From Acidobacteriota bacterium (GTDB lineage: Bacteria; Acidobacteriota; Terriglobia; Acidiferrales; UBA7541), in assembly GCA_003223245.1 (NCBI GenBank), contig QHYI01000118.1, positions 64,664 through 128,663 of the forward strand: a DNA stretch of 64,000 bases, in the 5' to 3' direction. The translations under genes were made by a program, and so were the position numbers. Shown piece by piece: positions 45,984-55,100 of this stretch (positions are counted from its first letter, which is position 1; each line of letters starts with the position of its first letter). Under the pieces are notes generated by a model. That model saw only the letters and a program-made list of their open reading frames with translations. It did not search any database and was not told where the DNA came from.

Positions 45984-46328
45984 ATGCGGACAAAATGGAG
46001 CGATTTGAAAAACGAAACGATGAGTCCGGTGGCGCAGCGTAAAGCCCGCGAACTCGCGGAGCGGGACCTGGCTGAAATCGAAATGAGAGAGCTTCGCGAA
46101 ACCTTGAAGGTGACGCAAGAGGAGCTCGCCGACAAACTCAAGGTTACGCAGGTAGCCGTGTCGCGCCTGGAACGCCGCTCCGACATGCATCTGAGCACAC
46201 TTCGGCAGTTCGTGCGCGCGCTCGGTGGCGAGCTGGAGATTCGCGCAGTCTTCGCGGGGCGCTCGGTGAGACTCACACACATCGGAACGGCTAGCGTAGC
46301 GAAGCGCAAATCGCGCTCGCGTCGGTAG
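45984..46328 (+). CDS. higA: HigA-type XRE antitoxin
   Basis: This 114-residue protein has a Cro/CI helix-turn-helix around residues 38-75 (LRETLKVTQEELADKLKVTQ, then VAVSRLERRSDMHLSTLRQF) and a short ELEIRAVFAG C-terminal segment. It should neutralise HigB and repress the promoter through the palindrome at 45602-45617. The C-terminal tail is basic (KRKSRSRR). No separate promoter is seen. Confidence 0.92.
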   Translation: MRTKWSDLKNETMSPVAQRKARELAERDLAEIEMRELRETLKVTQEELADKLKVTQVAVSRLERRSDMHLSTLRQFVRALGGELEIRAVFAGRSVRLTHIGTASVAKRKSRSRR

Positions 46329-46896
46329 CCGTTTGATTGGCCACTGCGGCCCCACGGACATCCCCCTATTCTGGGAACGGATCCTCACACACATGCCGTA
46401 TTCTGAGCTTCACAGCTACATAGCCGCCCTTACGCAGCACCGCCATCCATCGAACTGGCGTGGCGGCAAGGCGCGCGAAGCTTGAAGCTTGAGCTGTCGA
46501 GCATGGCTATCTTGGCATCGGCAGGTGCGCAAGACGTCGGAGTGGAATAACGTTGGCCTCATAATGTTATAGTGCCGACTACAGGCACCCACCTATCGGC
46601 CCCATAACAAAACAAGCGAACTGACATCTACCACCGCGTGAGAGTGGACAGACCGCTTGTCCATTGATCAGGGGGCGACCCAAGCGGCACGAAACACTTT
46701 GCGCCAATCGCTTCTTAATGATCAAGAAACGACTGCTATATAGGAAACTTATTTTTGCGTGAGCCCTTAGCTTAAAACCTTGCAAATAATGGGCTTGAAA
46801 CACGGTTGCTTTGGTCCTGCAACTATTGGTTGAAACGTTTCACAACAATTGAAAACGGGCAGTGCCACAAGCTTTTCGTGCGAGGCTTAAAGAAGT
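46329..46896. other. Gene-poor stretch between higBA and the HNH relic
   Basis: 568 bases without a convincing gene; ORFs here are short and lack ribosome sites. AT content rises towards 46750-46850. A loose inverted repeat, ATAAC...GTTAT, occurs around 46547-46570. Nothing else is identified. Confidence 0.5.
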
Positions 46897-47225
46897 ATGG
46901 CTATCACCGAAAAGACACGAAAGTTGCTCTGGGGAAGGTCTGGTAATCGTTGTGCCATGTTCCGTTGCAAGCTCGCAATTGATGAAACAGAAACGAACCC
47001 AGATTCAATCGTTGTGGAGACGAGTGTCATATCGTATCTGGCCAGCAGTTTGGGCCAAGGTACGATTCCAATTTCCCCGCCGATAAATTAGACGAAGCCG
47101 AAAACCTCATTTTGCTCTGTGAGGTTCATCACAAGTTAGTGGATGACCAGACCGAAACCTACACTGCAGACGTTCGTACCGTCCGGCCAGACCATGTTTC
47201 GCCGCTGACTCGTAAGCAACAATAA
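46897..47225 (+). pseudogene. HNH endonuclease-like gene, frameshifted
   Basis: The first frame (ATG 46897) reads MAITEKTRKLLWGRSGNRCA and a zinc-knuckle-like CAMFRC. After a one-base shift near 47024 the other frame gives CHIVSGQQFGPRYDSNFPAD and NLILLCEVHHKLVDDQTETY, with the HxxxC..HH pattern of an HNH nuclease. It ends with a stop at 47223-47225, earlier than full-length relatives. So it is a decayed gene, typical of defence or mobile cargo. Confidence 0.75.
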
Positions 47226-47367
47226 TGTCCGGCGCGGCTCAATGTGTCGCGGAAAAGGCGGAGGTGTGGGATGAACCGCTTATCAAGCCACGTTCTATTG
47301 CCGATCTCCACCACGAACCGGCAGGTCGGCATATTCTTTGATGCAATCAATGCCCTAACTCGACAAG

Positions 47368-47389
47368 GTTCCATCAAAGTTCCATCAAA
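47368..47389 (+). repeat. Tandem 11-bp repeat (GTTCCATCAAA x2)
   Basis: Two perfect copies, 101 bases before the tRNA-Thr fragment. The reverse complement (TTTGATGGAAC twice) resembles the GTTTGATTGAG doublet at 39331-39352. Confidence 0.6.
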
Positions 47390-47489
47390 CCGTCAAAAAT
47401 GAGCCTAAACACACCAAAGCCACCAACAGTTAAGTCCTTGATCTTGCTTGGGCTTAGGGTTGGTGGCTTAGGTTCGTTTGGATTAAAAG

Positions 47490-47537
47490 CGATTCGTAAT
47501 CGGCAGGCCGCGGGTTCAAGTCCCGCGCTCGGCTCCA
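47490..47537 (+). repeat. Second tRNA-Thr 3' half (candidate att site)
   Basis: 48 bases from the anticodon arm to CCA, 43 identical to the intact tRNA-Thr. The five differences include paired changes: the T-stem here is GCGGG/CCCGC against GCGAG/CTCGC. So it is the end of a real, different tRNA-Thr gene, not random drift. No 5' half is present. The minus-strand 159-residue ORF over it is spurious. Confidence 0.8.
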
Positions 47538-47800
47538 AAATTTGTTGGGTCCAGCCCGATCTACGAGGAAGAGAATTCAGACGCTTCTCAAAGTGCGCGG
47601 TGGAGATGATCACGTTCACTATCTTTGCTACCTTCTGACTGACAGGCGTTCGGGACAAGGAAATGCGCCCATTGAGCGAGCTCCTGCTTAGCAGGCAGCG
47701 GCCCACATTTGCTACCAGCTGCGAGGAAAGCTGACCAAAACAGGAAAAGGAATTTTGGACGCAGCCCATAAGGCTTGGTAAGCTATTCCCAGGCTTACCT
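47538..47800. other. Gene-poor stretch after the tRNA fragment
   Basis: 263 bases between the att-like fragment and the ParD-like gene. It probably contains the promoter for that pair, but no clear hexamers were found. Confidence 0.35.
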
Positions 47801-48079
47801 ATGAAGATTTCCTTGAGTCCGGACGTTGAGCAACTGATCGCTGAAAGGGTCAAAAGTGGCCGCTATCAGTCCGCCGATGAAGCAGTGCGCGAAGGCTTAA
47901 AGCTGCTGGAGGAACGCGAGAAAGAGACGCGTCGCGCGCCTTCAAACGGCACGCCCAATTTCATGGCAGCTTTTGAGAGCATCGCCAATGATGTTCCCGA
48001 TGCGGATTGGGGCAAGGTGCCCGTTGATCTGTCGAAGAATCTGGATCACTACCTTTACGGGGGCCAGAAGACATCCTGA
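47801..48079 (+). CDS. ParD-like ribbon-helix-helix antitoxin
   Basis: 92 residues. The N-terminal KISLSPDVEQLIAERVKSGR, then YQSADEAVREGLKLLEERE, is the ParD/CopG-type ribbon-helix-helix. The C-terminus is acidic and has an aromatic tail (VPVDLSKNLDHYLYGG). Its stop shares one base with the start of the PIN toxin (TGATG). ParD antitoxins usually pair with RelE/ParE toxins, so the PIN partner is notable. Confidence 0.88.
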   Translation: MKISLSPDVEQLIAERVKSGRYQSADEAVREGLKLLEEREKETRRAPSNGTPNFMAAFESIANDVPDADWGKVPVDLSKNLDHYLYGGQKTS

Positions 48080-48489
48080 TGGAGCGGGTGTTTGCTGACA
48101 CCGGCTATTGGATCGCGCTTCTGAACCCTCGCGACGATCTTCATAACAAGGCCACTGCAGTCGCGCGAGATTACGGTCTGGGCCAGATCGTAACGAGCGA
48201 GATGGTTCTCACCGAGTTCCTCAACAGCTTCAGCGATTACGGGCCGCGACTGCGGCAAGCGGCAGCAAGGGCGGTCGCATCGCTTCGGGATGCATCCGAG
48301 ATCGTTATCATCCCGCAGACAACTCTGCTCTTTGAAAGGGCGCTGAAGCGATATCAGGACATGACCGACAAGAACTGGAGTCTCACAGACTGCGCCAGTT
48401 TCTTAATTATGGAAGAGCAGCGACTTGCGGCTGCACGCACTCACGACCGGCATTTCGCCCAAGCAGGATTCCAGACGCTGCTGCGCTAA
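48079..48489 (+). CDS. PIN-domain (VapC-like) ribonuclease toxin
   Basis: 136 residues with the acidic PIN residues in place: Asp7 in VFADTGYW, Glu in SEMVLTEFLN, Asp in WSLTDCAS and Asp in AARTHDRHF. PIN toxins cut structured RNAs using Mg2+. It is translationally coupled to the ParD-like antitoxin. The genes are intact, in contrast to the vapBC relic at 11.8-12.1 kb. They lie just outside the tRNA-Thr-bounded segment. Confidence 0.9.
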   Translation: MERVFADTGYWIALLNPRDDLHNKATAVARDYGLGQIVTSEMVLTEFLNSFSDYGPRLRQAAARAVASLRDASEIVIIPQTTLLFERALKRYQDMTDKNWSLTDCASFLIMEEQRLAAARTHDRHFAQAGFQTLLR

Positions 48490-48650
48490 TCGACGGCAGA
48501 GCTGTGCCTCGCACAATCCAAAATATTTCTAAAATGAACAACATGTGGAGAGGTCGGCAACATTAGTTACGCGAACTAAATTTATGGTCTTGGATGGTTG
48601 GGAGAGCAAAAACTGCGGATGTAAATATTGGAAGGGTCTTTGACGGTTGG

Positions 48651-48688
48651 TGACAGGGCAGCGTTCTAACCAACTGAACTACGTCCCC
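48651..48688 (-). repeat. tRNA-Asp (GTC) 5' half, cut in the anticodon arm
   Basis: The minus strand reads GGGGACGTAGTTCAGTTGG, then TTAGAACGCTGCCCTGTCAC, the 5' half of tRNA-Asp through its anticodon loop (CTGTCAC, anticodon GTC). It then diverges exactly where the 3' stem strand GGCAG should follow. So half a tRNA gene remains, broken at the usual integrase crossover point. Confidence 0.75.
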
Positions 48689-49407
48689 AGCCGTGGAATC
48701 AGCGACTTACCGTAAAGCCTTAAGGAATAAGGCTGTTGCAAGTTTCGCATATAGCGCACGTTTTGCTTGCGGTGCATACGGTAGCAGCTGTCCATCTCTG
48801 CCCACACCGCCAGCATCGGTTGGTAGCCGCGCGACCCTTCGTAGGTATATAGGGCCTCTCGTTTGCGACTCTCGATTATCGTGGCGTCTTGATCCACCGT
48901 GAAGATCTTCTGATCCGCACAGCGTTCCCCCAACCGCTGAATCAGATCTCGGTTCACTCGCCCCAGCCCCTCCAGCGCCCGGTTCTCTTCGGGAATGTAG
49001 GCGATGGCATCCGGTAGACGCCGTTGCTGTGCTTCCTCAATCTTTTCCTCTTCGTGAAAAGCGTTCAAAAACTTGCGCGCCGCTTCCGGAGAAGGCAGCT
49101 CATGTCCAACGAGCTCCGCCAACCCCCCATCGCTGCGTAGGTGTGCGAAATCGTCCAGGCACTCTCCCCCGGCCGCGTTCAAAATGACGAAACTCTCGAC
49201 GAACGTGGCCTCGTCGTAGCCCCGCTCGCGTTCCTTGACGGCCACGTGTTGCTGCATGCTGCCCGGCAGCCCCAGGGAACGGAATGCTTGGACGACCAGC
49301 GGAATCCCGCCGAGGGCCGTCAAGGTCTCTTCGAGCGGCTTGGGATCCACTTCGAACAGCAACGGCGACTCGGTTGGTGAAGGTTGCATTCGGCGCATGC
49401 CCGCCAT
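48679..49407 (-). pseudogene. IS1380-type transposase, truncated
   Basis: The recognisable part starts at MAGMRRMQPSPTESP and includes GGECLDDFAHLRSDGGLAEL, PSPEAARKFLNAFH and the catalytic-core start FTVDQDATIIESRKREALYT, then SRGYQPMLAVWAEMD. After that the reading changes to unrelated residues and stops inside the tRNA-Asp fragment. About 230 of the usual 440-500 residues remain, so the second half of the DDE domain is gone. No terminal inverted repeats were identified. Confidence 0.8.
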
Positions 49408-49564
49408 CGTACGCGAATCGCGCACCTTGCGGGTGCGAATTCCTGAGCACACGCCTTCTCTTGTCGTTGCGGCTTTTATGCCTATCCATGGGCTCTAACA
49501 CTCGCCTCGCCAGCCACCGAGCTACCACACGTCCTCGTTAGCGACGGATCGGGGTGTATAACCG

Positions 49565-50059
49565 TTGGTTTGCAATGCGGTTGAATGCCTATTGGTGGGG
49601 ATTTGTCTGGCCTGCAATTATCGCAATGCCCCGCCAAAGAACCTAACCGAGGAAGGCACAGCGACCATCAACTTGAGCGCAGTGACTAATTCCAGCCAGA
49701 CCCAGGTGTTCAACGAAGTGAAGCAGGCAAGCCGCCTCCCCAGTGCGGTGCTCGATAAGCTCGGGGGAATAGCGGACCCGGGGCAACCATTCAATACAAC
49801 CTGCGCTGTCGACTCGAAATTGCCGATGCGGCAACTTTTTGTGGCGGCTGTGTCCGAGAACTACTGTATTGTAAGCTGCTGGCAAGGCGGCATCATTCTT
49901 AGCATGGAGACAAGGATCTTTGAATTGTCGCCAGGAAGGGTCAAGCGCATATGGGTTTCCGCCGGGGGCGGCCTCGATTTTCGGGACCTCAAAGAGACCG
50001 TGGAGTTAGGTCGCATGCGGTTCCAACGGGTTCCCGTAACGCCCGATTTCAGGCAATGA
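49565..50059 (+). CDS. Hypothetical protein, possibly exported
   Basis: 164 residues from a TTG at 49565, preceded by no clear ribosome site. A short hydrophobic start (LLVGICLACNYR) with a cysteine could be a lipobox-like signal. The body has LDKLGGIADPGQPFNTT, SVENYCIVSCWQGG-like and VKRIWVSAGGGLDFRDLKET segments and looks like a real folded domain. I do not recognise the family. It stands between the IS1380 relic and an integrase relic. Confidence 0.5.
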   Translation: MVCNAVECLLVGICLACNYRNAPPKNLTEEGTATINLSAVTNSSQTQVFNEVKQASRLPSAVLDKLGGIADPGQPFNTTCAVDSKLPMRQLFVAAVSENYCIVSCWQGGIILSMETRIFELSPGRVKRIWVSAGGGLDFRDLKETVELGRMRFQRVPVTPDFRQ

Positions 50060-50330
50060 CTCGTTTTCGATATTTCTCTGAGCCACACCAGCTCTGTTTG
50101 AAATTGGTGGACAGTTTTGTACAAGCAACCTGCTAAGAGAGACCGGAAATACTTCGTTCAGCAATTCCCTGCCTGGAGAGACGTGCCAGGTCCCAGTAAG
50201 TCGCCTAACCGGTAAAGTCCCCGACGCGAAATCAACTTCGGCGATTACCGCGTTAGAACGTAGCCGCCCGGCGGCAGACGCTACGCGTGAGGTAGCGGAG
50301 CAGTGGTTGCCTGTCGGTTGAGATATAAGG

Positions 50331-50360
50331 ATGGGTCACAAGGAGGTCCCTGTGACCCAT
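50331..50360 (+). promoter_or_regulatory. Hairpin enclosing the ribosome site of the integrase relic
   Basis: ATGGGTCACA and TGTGACCCAT are perfect 10-bp arms around the loop AGGAGGTCCC, which contains the Shine-Dalgarno AGGAGG. The GTG at 50352 lies in the right arm. Folding would trap the start codon and limit translation. Confidence 0.6.
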
Positions 50361-50521
50361 CTACGCAAACTGATGCTGGAGGAACTCCAGCGTCGCAATT
50401 ACTCGCACGAAACTATACGCAGTTACATGCACGCCGTCGAGGATTTTGCTCGACGGTTCAAGTGTTCCCCGGACCGCTTGGGCCCTCAGCACATTCGTCA
50501 ATATCAGGCCGAGCTGTTCCC
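50352..50521 (+). pseudogene. Tyrosine recombinase N-terminal relic (IS801/IS1294-associated type)
   Basis: From GTG 50352 the frame reads VTHLRKLMLEELQRRNYSHE, then TIRSYMHAVEDFARRF and LGPQHIRQYQAELF, the SAM-like DNA-binding domain of site-specific integrases linked to IS91/IS801-type elements. Homology ends at ELF, where the DUF4091 gene begins in another frame. The catalytic domain is absent. Confidence 0.72.
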
Positions 50522-51508
50522 CTGTTCGACGGCACGGCGTTTTCATCATCCCGCCGCGGCCCGCGTCCGATCCCTTTCGTCTACCTGCCTATCAATCCCG
50601 AATGGCCGGCTTCTTACGAGTTCTGGGGCGAGGCTGGCTACGAAGCGGAATTCGTAAATGTGGTCTCGGAAATGGAACGCCACTTCCGCGAGAAGGGGTG
50701 GACCCACACGAATTTTGAAGTTTTCTTCAATCACAAGAAACGCTACAAAGGCTTTCCCTGGGATGGCGACGAGGTGCGATTCCCCAAGGACCTCAAATAC
50801 TTCATTGAGTACGGGCGGCTGCTGAAGAAGGCCTTGCCAACCGGCGCTCCCGTCCAGTTCGTTTTCCGGGCCGACGTCAGTTGGGACATGGAGCAACAGT
50901 TCAAGCTCCTTGAGGGAGTTGTGAAGTTGTGGTGTGCTGGCGGAGGCATCTTGAGTTTCTACAGGCACGCACCCACGATGTTGCGCAACCGGGGCGACGT
51001 GGTCTGGTACTACGGCGGGCCTCCGAGCGTGATGGATAGTTCTTCTGCAATCACGGAATCTCCCCTGCGGGCCTGGCTGTGGGGCGTGAATGGCTACGTC
51101 CATTGGCTGACGGTCAGCCCGGGAGAGGACCGCTGGTTCCATTTCGACGGCGGCCAAACTGCCCTCGTGTACTCCGGCGAACGCTTCGGCCTTACCGAAC
51201 CGATTCCCAGCATCAGACTGAAGATGCAACGTAACCGTCTACAAGACCTCGCCGTGCTCGACAGCCTCAAAGGTCACAAGTCCCTCGACTCCCTCAGGGC
51301 CGAAGCGGCGCGTAGGTACAACGACTCGAGCCTCGATGACTGGTGGAATCCTCGGCCTGCGCTGGCCGACCTTCCCTCTGACCAGTGGCTCGGAAGCGCC
51401 ATTGACGATGCGACCAGCCGCACCAGGCAAGCTCTGCAGCACCCAGGTGCGTCCGGCTGGTACAAGGTGCACCGATATGTGCTTAGCCTTCAAGCGGAGG
51501 CAAAATGA
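50522..51508 (+). pseudogene. DUF4091 (GH123-like) glycosidase-domain gene, 5'-truncated
   Basis: Homology begins at LFDGTAFSSSRRGPRPIPFV and includes YLPINPEWPASYEFWGE, SMERHFREKGWTH-like and VVWYYGGPPSVMDSS, RAWLWGVNGYVHWLTVSPG, all characteristic of the C-terminal DUF4091 catalytic half of GH123-like proteins. The N-terminal domain and signal peptide are lost to the integrase relic upstream; CTGTTC occurs on both sides of the junction. The rest is open to the stop at 51508, whose ATGA overlaps the next gene. It might still be translated from an internal site but would not be exported. Confidence 0.75.
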
Positions 51509-52095
51509 AAATTCTCTATCTGATCGTGCTCATCGTGAGTTTCACGTTCGCAATGGTGGGAAACCCGAAGCTCAGCCCCGAGGCATCGGTAGCGATGCAA
51601 AAAGAATTGGACGACGTCGCGGGTGTTGGCAGCGTTATGGTGGATGGTGACGTCTGCCAGAAAATCGTCACCGAGCGAGCGAAAGGGTTCCTGTTTGCCA
51701 CTGACCCTCGCGATCAATTCCTTGCGGGCGACAACTACGACGTTGACGACGTGGCATTCAATACCGTCAAGAAAACCTTGATTCGCCTTTCGCACCTGGC
51801 CTCGTTCCCCGCTGACGTCAATCTGTGGATGCCGATCGAGGGCCACCCCGGCAAGATTCAGTTGGTCATTCGCAACAAGAACGAAATGAGCCAATTCTGG
51901 AATTGGGGCGAGCTTTACGGGGACATGGTTCCGCAGATGGAGACCGTGTTGAAGACGGGACGACGGGTCACGGTTACCAGCAAGCCCGGCTGGATTTCTG
52001 TCCTTTCTCCAGTCTATAACAGTTTGGGTGATGTCGTAGGTCTGATCGAAACCGTCAGCCATGTAAAAGTGAATGCGCACGAAAATGTAAAATAG
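51505..52095 (+). CDS. Exported cache/PAS-like sensor-domain protein
   Basis: 196 residues, coupled to the DUF4091 gene by an ATGA overlap. A signal peptide (ILYLIVLIVSFTFAMVG) leads to a globular domain with FPADVNLWMPIEGHPGKIQL, GDMVPQMETVLKTGRRVTVT and ISVLSPVYNSLGDVVGLIET. The last segment resembles the final strands of periplasmic Cache sensor domains. There is no transmembrane anchor or kinase domain, so it is a free secreted domain of unknown ligand. Confidence 0.65.
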   Translation: MKILYLIVLIVSFTFAMVGNPKLSPEASVAMQKELDDVAGVGSVMVDGDVCQKIVTERAKGFLFATDPRDQFLAGDNYDVDDVAFNTVKKTLIRLSHLASFPADVNLWMPIEGHPGKIQLVIRNKNEMSQFWNWGELYGDMVPQMETVLKTGRRVTVTSKPGWISVLSPVYNSLGDVVGLIETVSHVKVNAHENVK

Positions 52096-52184
52096 CATTC
52101 ACCATGCTCTAGGTGCTCTCTCAAGTCGAATCTCTCGGAAGTAGGCGTCCCGCGGCGTGCAAGCAGCAAGATCTCGGAGGACAT

Positions 52185-55100
52185 ATGCACCACAGTCGTT
52201 TGCGTTCACGGCGGTCGTTTCTGCAAGCGGCCCTGGCAGCGCCCATCGCGGGCATGGTGACAACCTATTCGCCGCTCGGCGGTAGAGACGGGGCGAGCGA
52301 GGCCAGTTCTGTTGTCGCGCGCATCACCCTCGACCATGACCTTTACAACTGCGATGCTGTCTTGAATGGGCGGTTGTACTTTCGCCTGCCGGCGGCCGGG
52401 CCGGTGATCGTGCGCTGGGTGGACAGCTTCGGCCGGACCGTCGACGAATTTCATCCCCCGAATCTTGGTGCGAAAGTAGCGCCACTGAGCTTCTCATTTG
52501 ACCTAGGCCATGGCTTCACTTACCGGAACTGGATTCGAATCTGGGTTAACGATGTTGAGCAGGCCGAGGGAGGGCAGTTTCTGCTTTCGCCATCCCCCAA
52601 GCCTTGGGATGATTTTCACGCCATCAGTTGGGCGCACTATCCGGACGGATTTTACGACCTGCTCCGTCAAGCCGGCGTCGACGCGACAATTGCTTATCGG
52701 GAAGCCGGCGAACCCGCGATCGATAACAACTTTGATTTCTATGTCGAGCAGATGGCCTGGGAAGTCTTTGCGATCTACCACAAGAACCAGCCCCTTTGGC
52801 GGGAGTTACTGAATCGAATCGAGCTCGATCGCAACAATCTAGACTTCTGGATCCGTCATCCCTGTGTGAATGATCCAAAAACGGATGAGTACGTGAAAGA
52901 ACATCTGACCCGGTTCGTCCGCCTGCATCGCGATTTCCGGCCGCTCTTCTACAACATTGCCGACGAGCTCGGCCAGGGCGATCAGATTCGACCCAATGAC
53001 TTTTGCCACTCCACGTACTGCACGAACAAGTTCGCGGAGTATCTTCGCAAAATGTACGGCACGACCGGAAACGTTGCTAGGGAGTGGTCGGTCACCGAAG
53101 AAACTCGCTGGGACGACGAGAGCCTGCGCAACGGGTCCCCCTGGGCAACGAGCAACCTGATGGTGAATCGCACCACGACCGACCAGGCGTTCGATGCCGT
53201 TGCGGTGGCCAATCTCGCAGTCAAATACGGAGGGGTGGCGGGCTTGAACAAAGCCTGGGGCGTGAACTTCCCCGCGCCTAACAACGAGGCGGGCGGCCGA
53301 GAACAGTGGGAGCCGCTCCTAGGATTGCTGAGTGAGACCCGCTCGGTGCCGGAGTTCACCGAAAGAGCTCTCAGCGAGCGCTTAGGGTCCATTGAAAAAG
53401 CCAACGCACGCTGGGGAACTCACACAACCTGGGTGGCTGAGCAGCGATCCACCGGTTTCAAGTCCTGGTCCGAAGTTGCAGCCTTCTTGAATCGGTTTTA
53501 TCAGGAATTGTCGCAGGTCCGGTCAACGGAAGGGTGGAACGTTTCGCCGTGGTGTGACTTCCGCAATTTCATGGATGAGACCTTCGCCGAGGCTGTTGGT
53601 CGGGCCCGGGCTGTCTGCAAAGCTGAAGATCCGCACGCCCGCTGCGCTACCGAGGGCGGCCAAGCTCCCTTTGCCTTCGGTTGGTATAACTACGAAAACG
53701 TCGTCAAGCACGTAGACGTGATTGAGCCATACAACATCGGCAACAATGTGGAAGTGATCCGCTCGCTCAACCGTGACGTTATTATGATTTCCACGCACGG
53801 CTTCCAGCACAAGCCCGGGGTGCCCCTAACAGAAGAAGAGCGCCTTTACCAGAAGCGGGCACCACAGCCTATTTGGTGGGGGTTATTTCACGGCCATCGC
53901 GGATCAATCATCTGGGACGCCAACTTGCCAGACTACCGTTTCGTTGACGAAGAGACCGGGCAGCTCACTCCTGCCGCCCTGACCTACGCTGATACGTTCC
54001 AGGAACTCCATAAAGGCATAGCGAAGCTCATTATTAGCAGTCGGCGGCTCCACGATGGAATTGCCGTCCATTACTCTCAGCCCTCTATGCAGGTCCACTG
54101 GCTGCTCGACAACCTCGAGCATGCGCGGAAATGGATGTTGCACAGCGGCGGAGATCGCGGCAGCCATTTCACAGGCGTTCGCAACGGCTGGACCAAGCTG
54201 ATTGAAGATCTTGGCCTGCAATATGAGTTTGTGGGTGCACGCCAGATCGAGGAAGGCAAGTTGACCCGAAATGAATATCGGATGCTCATACTCCCGCAAT
54301 CGCTCGCGATGAGTGCGCGCGAAGTCGAGCAGATCCGGCAATTTGTTCAAGCCGGCGGCGTCTTGATCGCGGACTGCCGTGCGGCATCCCTGAACGAGCA
54401 CGGACGCGACCTCGGGCACGGTCAGCTCGACAGCATCTTCGGCATCAAGCATGTGAAAGGCCAAGTCAAGGGACGGGCCGTCACTGGCATTGAGAATTAC
54501 GGAGCACTCCGCCTACAGGGTAGAAAGCTCGATCTCATTGTCGGAGAGGAAAGCCTGGGCACTACAACCGGAAAGCCGCTCGCACAGAGCGGCCAAGTCC
54601 CACTTGTTGTCGTCAATGAATTTGGCCAGGGGAAAGCTCTGTTCTTGAATGTTGAGGTGGCCAGCTATCCCTATCACCGGCTGACGCCGACCTCACGGAC
54701 TAGCCTCCCGGAGATCATGGAGCAGATCTTTGGGCTGGCGGGAATTGAGCTGCCGGTTCGCGTGCTCGATGCAACTGGCAATCGCCTCCCTGGCATGGAA
54801 GTTGTCCGGTTTGCGAACGGGGCCTACGAACACGTAGCGATTTTCCGCAACCCGCAGTTCGATGACGGTGGCTGGGGGGGCTTACCAACCCAACCTGAGC
54901 GCGAATGGGCTGGAGCGATCGATAATTCCCTGCTCGAAAAAGAGGTCCTCGTCACCGTCGCGTGGTCTGCTGCGATGGCGACCTATGACATCCGCGGCCG
55001 ACGCGACCTCGGCACCGCAGCCAAGATGCAAATGACTCTTGATCCTTGGAGTCCCCTGGTCCTGACCCGCGCTCCCCAACCCATTCCGAAGCTGCGCGTA

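Noticed and set aside
47374-47853. 159-residue minus-strand ORF with EPSAGLEPAACRLRI
   Set aside because: This peptide is the well-known false translation of a tRNA 3' end; here it covers the tRNA-Thr fragment at 47490-47537.
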